From NCBI RefSeq assembly GCF_040359615.1, contig NZ_CP132942.1, positions 1,612,001 to 1,676,000 on the forward strand: 64,000 nt of DNA, given 5' to 3'. The position numbers were made by a program, and so were the translations under genes. The notes below the pieces were generated by a model. That model saw only the letters and a list, made by a program, of their open reading frames with translations. It made no database searches and was not told where the DNA came from. This DNA comes from Tunturibacter psychrotolerans. GTDB taxonomy: Bacteria; Acidobacteriota; Terriglobia; Terriglobales; Acidobacteriaceae. Positions within the stretch are counted from its first letter, which is position 1; each line of letters starts with the position of its first letter. Shown one piece after another: positions 16,053 through 24,390 of this stretch.

Positions 16053-16891
16053 ACCAATGGGAATGGAACGTCCTCGAAGAGAAAGAGCAAGTGGACTATG
16101 TGGTGATTGGTGAGGCAGAGGTCAGGAAAGGCAGTCGCGTCCGTCTACATCCGCATGAGGGAGGGGACATATTCGACCTTGCGCTACGCGGTCAGATCGC
16201 AACCGTCGAGAGCATCGAACAGGATTATGAAGGCCAGCAACATATTTGTGTGGTTCTCGAAGACGATCCCGGGCGCGACCTGGGAATGATGCGCCAGCCT
16301 GGTCACCGCTTCTTTTTCAAGTTGACCGAGATTGAGCCGCTTCCGGAAGAGGAACAGCATGAGAGAAAGAAGGCGCTGCCGCCAAGCATTTTGATTGCCG
16401 GCATCGGTAATATCTTCCTCGGAGACGATGGTTTTGGAGTGGAGGTTGTGCGTCAGTTGGCCGACCGTATTTCGCCAGACTCCGTGCGGATCGTTGATTT
16501 TGGTATTCGTGGTTTGGACCTGGTCTACGCGTTACAGTACGGCTATGAGACGGCCATCCTCATCGACGCCTACCCCCACGGACAAACGCCTGGGACGGTT
16601 TCTGTTGTAGAACTCGACGCAAACGAAGCTGCCGATTCGACTGGTAACGTTCTCGAGCCACACAACATGCATCCGATGAACGTCCTGCGTATGGCACGTT
16701 CGATGCACGGTCCTCTAAAGCGAGTGCTATTGGTTGGATGCGAGCCGGCCACGCTGGGTGGCGACGAAGGTTGCATGGGTTTGAGTGAGCCAGTTGAGGC
16801 TGCGGTTGCCGAAGCGGTGAACGCGACTGAGGCGTTGGTGAAAAGAATTCTGGAAGGCGAGTCGATCCCAGGCAGTCACCAAAGTCAATAA
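16049..16891 (+). CDS. [NiFe]-hydrogenase maturation protease with extra N-terminal domain
   Basis: 280 residues. The C-terminal part (about 113-280) is a HybD/HyaD-type endopeptidase with ILIAGIGNIFLGDDGFG, the metal-site stretch AILIDAYPHG and the third ligand region LEPHNMHPMNVL. The acidic ligand of the first motif is Asp rather than the Glu of HybD, as in several other family members. It would cut the 21-residue tail from HhyL. The first 100 residues or so form a separate domain (GSRVRLHPHEGGDIFDLAL, ICVVLEDDPGRDLG), an SH3-like beta barrel by appearance, that ordinary HybD lacks. It is coupled to the preceding gene and followed by a small membrane-protein gene. Confidence 0.88.
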   Translation: MNQWEWNVLEEKEQVDYVVIGEAEVRKGSRVRLHPHEGGDIFDLALRGQIATVESIEQDYEGQQHICVVLEDDPGRDLGMMRQPGHRFFFKLTEIEPLPEEEQHERKKALPPSILIAGIGNIFLGDDGFGVEVVRQLADRISPDSVRIVDFGIRGLDLVYALQYGYETAILIDAYPHGQTPGTVSVVELDANEAADSTGNVLEPHNMHPMNVLRMARSMHGPLKRVLLVGCEPATLGGDEGCMGLSEPVEAAVAEAVNATEALVKRILEGESIPGSHQSQ

Positions 16892-16909
16892 CGGCAAGAG
16901 GAGGATGAT

Positions 16910-17125
16910 ATGGCAATGGAATTGGAAGGATCTGTAACAGATGGAATAGGAAGCGACAAAGAGACTCTTTACATGTTAGGAGGCGTAGCCCTCATCGTGT
17001 TTGGTGCTGGACTGATTCTCTCCAACCCCTTCGTGCGCCGATACATGTCCCAGATCGGAATAGGCAATCTCGCTCAGGTCGCGATGCCGGATGTTCAGCG
17101 CTATCTAAAGATGCGGGCCATGTAA
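16910..17125 (+). CDS. Small single-span membrane protein of the hydrogenase locus
   Basis: 71 residues from an ATG behind gaggagg. A hydrophobic span covers about residues 23-44 (LYMLGGVALIVFGAGLIL). The C-terminus is basic and reads VQRYLKMRAM. The final motif RY-L/M-K/R-M/I-R-A/S-M recurs in the tiny protein at 25123-25224 and resembles DUF6893-type small proteins known next to group 1h hydrogenases. It might tether the soluble hydrogenase to the membrane or to quinone-linked partners; that is inference. Confidence 0.75.
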   Translation: MAMELEGSVTDGIGSDKETLYMLGGVALIVFGAGLILSNPFVRRYMSQIGIGNLAQVAMPDVQRYLKMRAM

Positions 17126-17184
17126 ATGGTCGGACGGACGGCAGGAATGTCTCCAGGGACGCAACAGGATGGAGTCTGCAGGAT

Positions 17185-17769
17185 GTGACAAACTCAATGG
17201 AAGCTGCAAAAGCCACACTCGTTCACTATGTTCTCGATCCCAGGGCCAGCAGGTTTACGGTGCAGGCTTTTGCGACCGGGCTGTTGTCCGCAGTGGGACA
17301 TAATCCAACGATCGGCGTCCGAGACTTTAGTGGCGAAGTCAGCTTCAGTCAGGAAGCGCTCCAGGGGAGCGGATTCAGATTGAGCATTAAGACGACTTCG
17401 TTGAGTGTTCAAGACGACATCTCCGATAAAGATCGCCGCGAAATTGAGCGGCTGCTGAACGAACAGATTCTGGAGACGACAAAGTATCCGGAGACTGTGT
17501 ACGAGGCGCCCGTTTTGTCGATCACCAGAATGGGAGAATCTTTGTACTCTGCCGTTCTCGACGGAAATTTGACGTTTCACGGCGTAACGCGCAAACAGCC
17601 GGTGGCCGCACGCATCGCAGTATTTGGGACGATGCTGCGAGCCTCGGGTAATTTCACGCTCGAGCAAACCGACTATGAGATCAAGCTGATCTCGATAGCT
17701 GGGGGTGCACTCAAACTCAAGGATGAGCTCAAGTTCTCCTTCGAGATGGTCGCGCGAGAACAGGAGTGA
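17185..17769 (+). CDS. YceI-like lipocalin-fold protein without signal peptide
   Basis: Up to 194 residues with the YceI pattern: LDPRASRFTVQAFATGLLSAVGHNPTI, SFSQEALQGSGFRLSIKTTSL, DGNLTFHGVTRKQPV and a final strand KLKDELKFSFEMV. Family members bind polyisoprenoids such as quinone-like lipids and are normally exported. This one starts directly on the mature fold with no signal peptide. The GTG at 17185 (ggag 10 bases upstream) and the ATG at 17197 are both possible; the first is kept. It sits between the small membrane protein and hypC. Confidence 0.83.
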   Translation: MTNSMEAAKATLVHYVLDPRASRFTVQAFATGLLSAVGHNPTIGVRDFSGEVSFSQEALQGSGFRLSIKTTSLSVQDDISDKDRREIERLLNEQILETTKYPETVYEAPVLSITRMGESLYSAVLDGNLTFHGVTRKQPVAARIAVFGTMLRASGNFTLEQTDYEIKLISIAGGALKLKDELKFSFEMVAREQE

Positions 17770-17821
17770 CAAATATGTGCTTCATCTTGCAGAATCGTGC
17801 GTCCGGGAAGGGAGCTATCCA

Positions 17822-18142
17822 ATGTGCCTAGCGATACCAGGCAAGATCGTCGAGCTCATTGACGGCCAGAATCAAGTGGGCATCGTGGAGGTAACCGGGG
17901 TGCGACGCAAAGTCCAGTTGGGTCTTCTCGAGGACGATATGCCGAAAGTCGGTGATTGGGTTCTGATCCACGTCGGATTTGCAATGTCCAAAATCAGTGA
18001 GCGGGATGCAGAGGAGCAGATGCGTCTGCTTACAGCGTTAGGCGAAGTGGAACAGGCAATGGAGGAGGTCCGTGGATATGGTTTGGAAAACAGCGCTGAC
18101 CGTGCCGGCCCCGTCGAGTTGAATGGAAAACGCTACGCCTGA
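17822..18142 (+). CDS. hypC: Hydrogenase maturation chaperone HypC
   Basis: 106 residues beginning MCLAIPGKIVEL. The Cys2 needed for binding the Fe(CN)2CO unit is directly after the initiator Met, and GDWVLIHVGFAM marks the OB fold. It shuttles the iron group from HypD to the large subunit. The ATG at 17822 is preceded by gggaaggga; the longer frame opening at 17705 would bury the essential N-terminal Cys. The tail after residue 80 is longer than in many HypC. First gene of a full hyp set, 12 bases before hypD. Confidence 0.95.
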   Translation: MCLAIPGKIVELIDGQNQVGIVEVTGVRRKVQLGLLEDDMPKVGDWVLIHVGFAMSKISERDAEEQMRLLTALGEVEQAMEEVRGYGLENSADRAGPVELNGKRYA

Positions 18143-18154
18143 GGGAGATCGAAG

Positions 18155-19282
18155 ATGCAATATGTGGACGAATTCCGCGACCCCGATCTGATCACGAAAG
18201 CCTCCAATGAGATTCGTCGTCTCGCTGATCCTGCTCGGCACTACCGCATCATGGAAGTATGTGGTGGCCACACGCATGCCATCTATCGCTTTGGGCTGAA
18301 AGATATCCTTCCTTCTAATATTGAACTGATTCATGGCCCGGGTTGCCCGGTGTGCGTTTTGCCGATGGGAAGGATCGACGACGGATTATCGATCGCTCAG
18401 GATCCGAACGTCATCTTCGCGGCGTTTGGCGACATGATGCGCGTGCCGGGCGCGCATGGTAGTCCACTCGAACACAAGGCCCGCGGGACCGATGTTCGTA
18501 TCGTGTACTCTCCTGCGGACGCGCTGGAGCTAGCTAGAAAATATCCCAAGAAAGAAGTTATCTTCTTCGCAATCGGATTTGAGACGACCGCGCCCTCCAC
18601 CGCACTTACGCTGATGGCTGCCAAGGCTCAGGGCATCGGCAATTTTTCTGTCTTCTGTAATCACGTCACCATCGTTCCCGCTATTCGCGCTATCCTCGAT
18701 TCGCCCGATATGCGTCTTGATGGGTTTATTGGACCGGGGCATGTTTCAACCGTGATCGGTTGCAGGCCGTACGAGTGGATCGCCAGAAACGAAGGCAAGC
18801 CGGTAGTAACTTCGGGCTTCGAGCCATTGGATCTTCTGCAGTCCATCGTGATGCTTCTGCGCCAGCTGCAAGCAGGTGAGGCCAAGGTCGAGAATCAATA
18901 TAAGAGAGTCGTGCCATGGGAGGGCAACAGCGCGGCTCTGAAAGCGATGGCCGAGGTCTTCGAACTACGCCCCTACTTCGAGTGGCGCGGACTTGGGTTT
19001 ATCTCGCAGTCGGCATTGCGCATTCACGAGAAGTACGCTGCGTGGGACTCTGAGCGACGCTATGTTGTTCCTGAGACGCGCGTGACAGATCCAAAGGCGG
19101 CGCAGTGCGGAGAAGTTCTAAAAGGTGTTTTGAAGCCGGCACAGTGTAAGTTGTTCGGGAAAGAATGCACTCCTGAACATCCGATTGGTGCGCTTATGGT
19201 TTCTTCAGAGGGCTCATGCGCAGCATATTACAACTACGAGTACCGCAAATCGATGGTGGCGAGAGTCAGCTCAGTGGCCTGA
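18155..19282 (+). CDS. hypD: Hydrogenase maturation protein HypD
   Basis: 375 residues. Builds the Fe(CN)2CO group with HypC. Diagnostic motifs are EVCGGHTHAIYRFG, HGPGCPVCVLP and the C-terminal cysteine set (AAQCGEVLKG, PAQCKLFGKEC, SEGSCAAYYNY) that holds the [4Fe-4S] cluster. All expected cysteines are present. The ATG at 18155 follows gggagatcgaag. The 3' end overlaps the annotated hypE start by 67 bases. Confidence 0.96.
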   Translation: MQYVDEFRDPDLITKASNEIRRLADPARHYRIMEVCGGHTHAIYRFGLKDILPSNIELIHGPGCPVCVLPMGRIDDGLSIAQDPNVIFAAFGDMMRVPGAHGSPLEHKARGTDVRIVYSPADALELARKYPKKEVIFFAIGFETTAPSTALTLMAAKAQGIGNFSVFCNHVTIVPAIRAILDSPDMRLDGFIGPGHVSTVIGCRPYEWIARNEGKPVVTSGFEPLDLLQSIVMLLRQLQAGEAKVENQYKRVVPWEGNSAALKAMAEVFELRPYFEWRGLGFISQSALRIHEKYAAWDSERRYVVPETRVTDPKAAQCGEVLKGVLKPAQCKLFGKECTPEHPIGALMVSSEGSCAAYYNYEYRKSMVARVSSVA

Positions 19283-20337
19283 ATGTTGAACCTTCGGCCG
19301 AAGGTTCCCCGGTTGCGATTCGCTTTCGCGATCCGCAGATCGAGATGGCGCACGGAGCTGGTGGAAAGGCCAGCCGGAGACTTGTGGAGGGATTGTTCGC
19401 GCCTCTCCTCTATCCGGGCTCTCAAGAGCCGCTCAACGACGCGGCACATCTTGATATAGGAGGTGCGCGAATTGCATTTACGACCGATAGTTTCGTCGTC
19501 AAGCCTTTGCGATTTCCCGGTGGCTCAATTGGCGAACTAGCCGTCAACGGTACAATGAACGATCTGGCTGTCTCCGGTGCTCAAGGCCGTGCCATGGTCG
19601 TCACATTCGTTCTCGAAGAGGGCCTTGCCGCAGCAGTTCTCGAAGCTGAAGTTCGCGCTATGTCTGAAGCTCTTAAACGAGCCGGCGTTGTGATGACTGG
19701 TGGAGATACCAAGGTTGTCGAACGTGGCAAAGCCGACGGCATGTACATCACGACCGCCGGGATCGGCACCCCATTGAACGGCGTTAAAGTCGATGCGCGC
19801 TCCGTGCGTCCGGGGGACAGAATTCTGTTATCTGGTCCGATCGGCGATCACGGAATCACCATCCTTCTGGCGCGGGGTGAACTCGACTTCGAAGCAGACT
19901 TGTCTTCTGATACCCGTTCGGTTTTTCCGCTTGTTGAGGCGTTGGCTATGGAGTGCGGGCCAGGCATTCGCTGGATGCGCGATCCGACACGAGGAGGTGT
20001 AGCCACGGCGCTAAATGAACTGGCACGCGATAGCGGTCTGGGAATTGAGTTGTTCGAAGAGGAGATTCCCATGCATGACGCGGTTCGCGGGGCCTGCGAG
20101 TTGCTTGGATTGGATCCCCTGCACATCGCGAACGAGGGCCAATTCCTGGCCGTCGTCTCCCCGGAGTATGCTGACATGGCTGTTAGCGCGCTGCAGCAGA
20201 CGGCAGGTGGCGAAGAATCCCGGATCGTTGGACAGGTCTGTATCGAGCCGGCCAACGCTGTGCTAGTTACCACCCGCTACGGTGGTAGCCGAATCGTAGA
20301 CATGCTGGTCGGTGATCCTCTGCCCCGGATTTGTTAG
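19216..20337 (+). CDS. hypE: Carbamoyl dehydratase HypE
   Basis: Up to 373 residues of the PurM/AIR-synthase-like family. Dehydrates the thiocarboxamide on its own C-terminal Cys to supply cyanide for the Fe site. The N-terminal AHGAGGKASRRLVEGL, the GGDTKVVERGKADG stretch, the MRDPTRGGVATALNE motif and the exact terminal PRIC with the reactive Cys are present. The ATG at 19216 gives a 67-base overlap with hypD and an unusual 40-residue leader before the conserved AHGAGG block. A shorter start near 19345 is possible, so the N-terminus is uncertain. Confidence 0.94.
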   Translation: MRSILQLRVPQIDGGESQLSGLNVEPSAEGSPVAIRFRDPQIEMAHGAGGKASRRLVEGLFAPLLYPGSQEPLNDAAHLDIGGARIAFTTDSFVVKPLRFPGGSIGELAVNGTMNDLAVSGAQGRAMVVTFVLEEGLAAAVLEAEVRAMSEALKRAGVVMTGGDTKVVERGKADGMYITTAGIGTPLNGVKVDARSVRPGDRILLSGPIGDHGITILLARGELDFEADLSSDTRSVFPLVEALAMECGPGIRWMRDPTRGGVATALNELARDSGLGIELFEEEIPMHDAVRGACELLGLDPLHIANEGQFLAVVSPEYADMAVSALQQTAGGEESRIVGQVCIEPANAVLVTTRYGGSRIVDMLVGDPLPRIC

Positions 20338-20345
20338 GACACGGT

Positions 20346-21530
20346 ATGCAAACTGCCTACACTCTCGCCACGCAGATTGAAGAGCGCTTACTGCTGCGCA
20401 ACGAAATACTGGAGAGCTTCTTCTCTCAGCAAGCCCGTGTCCTTGCTGTGGCCTGCCGCGAGATGTCGGAGCGCTTCTTAAGTGGTGGGCGGTTGCTTGC
20501 CTTTGGACGTGGTCCGTATTCGACCGACGCCCAGCACGTCTCCGTGGAGTTCGTGCATCCGGTGATCGTTGGCAAACGCGCTCTTCCTGCGCTCGATCTG
20601 TCGGCGCTCATACGTCCGTGGATGGATTCCATTCTTCACGCTGAAGATATTGTGATGGGATTTGGTCCGCCGGAAGGTGATCCTGAGGTGTGGGCGGCTT
20701 TGGAATCGGCTCATTCACGAGGGGCGATGACCTTCGCGCTGCCAGGGCCAAGCGGGACCTACGCGCTTGAGACGGTGACTGAAGATCCTTTTATTCATCA
20801 GGAGCTTGTCGAGATCTTCTATCACACGCTATGGGAGACGGTGCACGTCTTTTTGGAACACCGCGAACTCGGTCAGGATGTGGGTCAAGCGGAGTTCCTC
20901 TATCCTTTTCTCGGTCAGAAAAAACAGGAAACAAGCGCCATCGTGGAGGATGTCGCTGCTTCGATAAAAATGAAGGTGCACGATGACACCTTGTTGCGGA
21001 CTCGCCTTGCCAGAGAAGAATCCGAACAGATTGGCGCGGCGGCCTTAGCCATACGAGGGCGCCTGTCTCGTGGAGGCAAGTTGATTCTCTTCGGTAACGG
21101 CGGTTCTGCAACCGATGCCAACGATTGGGCGATGGATTGTGTCCTTCCTCCTGCCGGGTACCAGACTGTCCCGGCAATCTCCCTTTCCATGGAGCCAGCT
21201 AACATAACTGCGCTGGCCAACGATGTGGGCGTTGAGGTTATCTTCTTGCGGCAACTTCTTGCGCATGCGAAGCCGCAAGATGTGGCGATCGGAATCTCCA
21301 CTAGCGGCGGTTCCCGCAACATTGTGATGGCTTTGGAAGAAGCGCGAAAGCGAGGCCTGCTGACAGTCGCTCTTTTGGGCAACGACGGTGGAGAGGTTTA
21401 TCGTCGGAACCTTGCAGATCATCCCATCATTGTTCGGAGCGACTATATTCCGCGCATACAAGAGGTGCAGGCGTCCGCATATCATGTGCTGCGCGAGACA
21501 TTGGAGGCGTTAAACCATGGCGACTCTTGA
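20346..21530 (+). CDS. Tandem SIS-domain protein (GmhA-like) in the hyp operon
   Basis: 394 residues with two sugar-isomerase (SIS) folds. The first (about 35-180) has GGRLLAFGRGPYSTDAQHV. The second (about 215-390) has GKLILFGNGGSATDANDWAMD and GISTSGGSRNIVMALEEA, typical of phosphoheptose-isomerase-like proteins that bind phosphosugars. The first copy has lost the GNGGSA loop (GRGPYST) and may be regulatory. Similar SIS genes accompany actinobacterial-type hydrogenases; the role is unknown. The ATG at 20346 has agga just upstream, and the gene overlaps the glutaredoxin-like gene by 14 bases. Confidence 0.84.
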   Translation: MQTAYTLATQIEERLLLRNEILESFFSQQARVLAVACREMSERFLSGGRLLAFGRGPYSTDAQHVSVEFVHPVIVGKRALPALDLSALIRPWMDSILHAEDIVMGFGPPEGDPEVWAALESAHSRGAMTFALPGPSGTYALETVTEDPFIHQELVEIFYHTLWETVHVFLEHRELGQDVGQAEFLYPFLGQKKQETSAIVEDVAASIKMKVHDDTLLRTRLAREESEQIGAAALAIRGRLSRGGKLILFGNGGSATDANDWAMDCVLPPAGYQTVPAISLSMEPANITALANDVGVEVIFLRQLLAHAKPQDVAIGISTSGGSRNIVMALEEARKRGLLTVALLGNDGGEVYRRNLADHPIIVRSDYIPRIQEVQASAYHVLRETLEALNHGDS

Positions 21531-21753
21531 ACTTTATGGAAGTGCTCGGTGTCCCTACACTCAGGAGTTGCGAGAGTGGCTGGAGTGGACCAGGCGAGAC
21601 TTCATAGAGTACGACGTGGATGCCGATCCTGAGGCGAGGGCTCGGATGAATGCTCTCGGCGGCAGTGTACGTACGGTCCCTGTGCTGGTGGAAGACGGCA
21701 AAGTGATACAGGTGGGGTGGCAAGGCAGAGGCTGCGTCGTGGGGTCAGACTAG
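21517..21753 (+). CDS. Glutaredoxin-like protein with CPYT site
   Basis: 78 residues with a thioredoxin-fold core. The active-site stretch LYGSARCPYTQELREWLEW has a single Cys (CPYT), followed by the cis-Pro loop VRTVPVLVEDGKVIQVGW and a C-terminal GRGC. It resembles monothiol-like glutaredoxins and the Uxx-star glutaredoxin-like family, but the active-site residue here is an ordinary Cys codon (TGT). Located between the SIS gene and hypF, it may reduce thiols or handle Fe-S during assembly. Confidence 0.8.
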   Translation: MATLELYGSARCPYTQELREWLEWTRRDFIEYDVDADPEARARMNALGGSVRTVPVLVEDGKVIQVGWQGRGCVVGSD

Positions 21754-21755
21754 AC

Positions 21756-24053
21756 ATGGCGAATGCCTGCTCAATTCGTGTGCGCGGCGTGGTGCAGGGA
21801 GTCGGCTTTCGCCCCTTTGTGTATCGTCTCGCGCGCGCCAACACACTAACCGGGTGGGTGCTCAATGGCGACCAGGGGGTGGAGATTCATCTCGAAGGCG
21901 CTGAAGATGACATGGAGGCGTTTGTTGAGCAAATGCAGAGCAAACGTCCATCCGCGTCGACGATCTCCGAAGTCGAGGTCACGCCGGCGCTATCTGAAGG
22001 GTTGAACGAATTCACCATTCGAGAAAGCCATCACATCGCTGCCCTTACTGTTCAAATCTCCTCCGATTTGCCTGTCTGCGAAGACTGCCTGAAGGAATGT
22101 TTTAACCCATCCGATCCGCGTTACAGATACCCATACATCAACTGCACCAATTGTGGCCCGCGCTATAGTGTCATTCTCGCGCTGCCGTATGACCGGGCAA
22201 ATACGACAATGACAGACTGGCCGATGGACGCATACTGCGACTCGGAGTACCGCGACCCGCTCAATAGAAGATTTCACGCGCAGCCAGTGGCGTGTTCAGC
22301 TTGTGGGCCGAATTTCATACTCCGCCTGAATGGAGTCGACGCGGCGGATGGCTGGGATGCAATCCGGAAGACGGCTGAGCTTCTCTGGGAGGGGAGTATC
22401 GTCGCTATAAAGGGACTAGGCGGATATCATCTGGCCTGCGATGCGCGGAACCCCATGGCGACTGTCGCGCTTCGCACTAGGAAGTTCCGTAAGGAAAAGC
22501 CGTTCGCCCTGATGGTGAGAGACGTCGAGGTAGCGAGCAGGTTGGTTCTTCTCACCTCTGAGTCCGAGATTGTTCTTACTTCCTTAGCTCGTCCAATTTT
22601 GCTGGCACAGGCTCGGCTTGAGCTCGAAGGCGTTGCACCCAACAATCGAGACCTGGGTGTGATGCTGCCCTCGACACCCCTTCACCATCTGCTCTTTGCC
22701 GCTGGCGCGCCAGAGGCGCTTGTCATGACGAGTGCCAATCGCTCGAACGAGCCAATTGCCTATGAGGATGCGGACGCATTGAAGCGGCTCTCTGGAATCG
22801 CAGATGCATTTCTAATCGGAGAACGCCCAATTGCGCGTCGGGTGGACGACTCAATAGCTCGCGTAGGAGCATTCGGTCTGTTGGTTCTTCGCCGGTCGCG
22901 TGGATATGCACCCGGTAGAGTGGCGAAACTTCCAACAAAGCGCCCCGTGTTGGCTTTGGGAGCGGACCTCAAGAACACGATTACGCTTGTCGTGGACGGT
23001 AACGCGTTTGTAAGCCAGCACATTGGTGACCTCTCGCACTATCAGGCCTTCCAGGCCTTCACGAAGACGATTGAAGACCTTATCTCGATGTACGATATCG
23101 ACACCAGCGATCTGCTTTTGGCGCACGATTGCCACCCTCAATATGCTTCGACTAAGCATGCCGCTGCGCTGCCGGCCTATGAAACACGGGCGATACAGCA
23201 TCATCGCGCCCATTTAGCTTCCGTTCTCGCAGAACGCGGCGAGTGGGAAAAGAGTATTGTTGGGGTCAGCTTCGATGGAACCGGCTTCGGTGATGATGGA
23301 AGTATCTGGGGCGGCGAGATATTCGTAGGGAGTCTTGAAGGAGGTTTTGAACGCACGAGCCATTTGCGCAGCGCGGCTCTCCCAGGGGGCGATGGCGCCG
23401 CGCAATATCCAATGCAGGCAGCATCCGGCTTTCTTGCGCAGATCGGAGACCTGCCCGATCTCACGCGTCCGCCCTTCAACTTTACTTCGCGCTACGAGGA
23501 TGCGATGCAACTGATCCGACGCGAGGTACGCACCTTTTCGACGACGTCGGTCGGCAGGCTCTTCGATGCTGCGGCTGCGCTGTTGGGTTTCGTGAGGGAG
23601 AGCACGTTTGAAGGTCAGGCTGCCATTTGGCTGGAACAACTGGCGCGTGACTCCTCGAATCTGGACGCCTACCCTTTTCCGCTGACTGACGACGGCCTTG
23701 ATTTCCGACCCCTTCTGAATGCGGTTGTGCGTGATCGACTGCGCGGCCGCACGGTACCCGAAGTCGCGCGCGCCTTTCAACATGGCGTCGCCGAAGGAAC
23801 GGCCGAGGTCGTTGTGCGGCTTTGCCATAGCCGTTCGATTGATACTGTCGTGCTCTCGGGAGGAGTCTTCCAGAACGAATTGCTACTGGAAGACCTACAA
23901 TCGCTCCTCGAACCTCTCCATCTTGAGATCTGGACCAACCATGACGTGCCTCCTAATGACGGAGGAATCAGTCTTGGGCAGGCCGCACTGGCCGCATTCG
24001 GCAACTTCAATGATGCTGAGCGAAACATCTCTGAAGGAGTCGCCCATGCATGA
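21756..24053 (+). CDS. hypF: Carbamoyltransferase HypF
   Basis: 765 residues. Converts carbamoyl phosphate to the carbamoyl group loaded on HypE. Domains in order: acylphosphatase (about 1-90, VRGVVQGVGFRPFVYRLA), two zinc-finger-like repeats (CEDCLKEC...CTNCGPRYS and YCDSEY...CSACGPNF), a YrdC-like domain (about 195-380, IKGLGGYHLACDA), and a Kae1-like C-terminal domain with HHRAHLASVLAERG and VSFDGTGFGDDGSIWGGE. Nothing is missing. The ATG at 21756 comes just after the glutaredoxin stop; the end overlaps hypA by 8 bases. Confidence 0.97.
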   Translation: MANACSIRVRGVVQGVGFRPFVYRLARANTLTGWVLNGDQGVEIHLEGAEDDMEAFVEQMQSKRPSASTISEVEVTPALSEGLNEFTIRESHHIAALTVQISSDLPVCEDCLKECFNPSDPRYRYPYINCTNCGPRYSVILALPYDRANTTMTDWPMDAYCDSEYRDPLNRRFHAQPVACSACGPNFILRLNGVDAADGWDAIRKTAELLWEGSIVAIKGLGGYHLACDARNPMATVALRTRKFRKEKPFALMVRDVEVASRLVLLTSESEIVLTSLARPILLAQARLELEGVAPNNRDLGVMLPSTPLHHLLFAAGAPEALVMTSANRSNEPIAYEDADALKRLSGIADAFLIGERPIARRVDDSIARVGAFGLLVLRRSRGYAPGRVAKLPTKRPVLALGADLKNTITLVVDGNAFVSQHIGDLSHYQAFQAFTKTIEDLISMYDIDTSDLLLAHDCHPQYASTKHAAALPAYETRAIQHHRAHLASVLAERGEWEKSIVGVSFDGTGFGDDGSIWGGEIFVGSLEGGFERTSHLRSAALPGGDGAAQYPMQAASGFLAQIGDLPDLTRPPFNFTSRYEDAMQLIRREVRTFSTTSVGRLFDAAAALLGFVRESTFEGQAAIWLEQLARDSSNLDAYPFPLTDDGLDFRPLLNAVVRDRLRGRTVPEVARAFQHGVAEGTAEVVVRLCHSRSIDTVVLSGGVFQNELLLEDLQSLLEPLHLEIWTNHDVPPNDGGISLGQAALAAFGNFNDAERNISEGVAHA

Positions 24054-24390
24054 ACTTTCGATTGCGATGAGCATTGTGGATATGGCGCAGGAAGAGGCAG
24101 AGCGGCGAAAGGTTCATATCGGTGCTGTCCATCTCGAGCTCGGAGCTCTTTCGGGCGTGGTGAAAGAGGCCCTTTTGTTCTCTTACAAAGTAGCTTGCGA
24201 TGGAACACCGCTTGAGGGCTCGCGCCTTGTGGTGAAGGATGTGCCTATAGAGGTTTACTGTCCGGTGTGCAAAGTGCCAAGGATACTGGCCTCGATGCAG
24301 TGGTTTTGTTGTCCTGACTGCGGCACGCAAACACCTGAAGTAATTCATGGGAAAGAGCTTGTTATCACTGCTCTGGAGCTCAAACAATGA
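24046..24390 (+). CDS. hypA: Nickel insertion protein HypA
   Basis: 114 residues starting MHELSIAMSIVD, with the N-terminal Ni ligand His2 and a zinc-finger domain YCPVCKV...FCCPDCGTQ. With HypB it delivers Ni to the large subunit. The start is set by the His2 requirement and the overlap with hypF; the ribosome binding site aaggagt is inside hypF. It overlaps hypB by 4 bases (atga). Confidence 0.96.
   Translation: MHELSIAMSIVDMAQEEAERRKVHIGAVHLELGALSGVVKEALLFSYKVACDGTPLEGSRLVVKDVPIEVYCPVCKVPRILASMQWFCCPDCGTQTPEVIHGKELVITALELKQ

Noticed and set aside
21517..21753. Possible selenoprotein of the Uxx-star glutaredoxin-like type
   Set aside because: The active-site codon is TGT (Cys), there is no in-frame TGA at that position and no SECIS-like element was evident.
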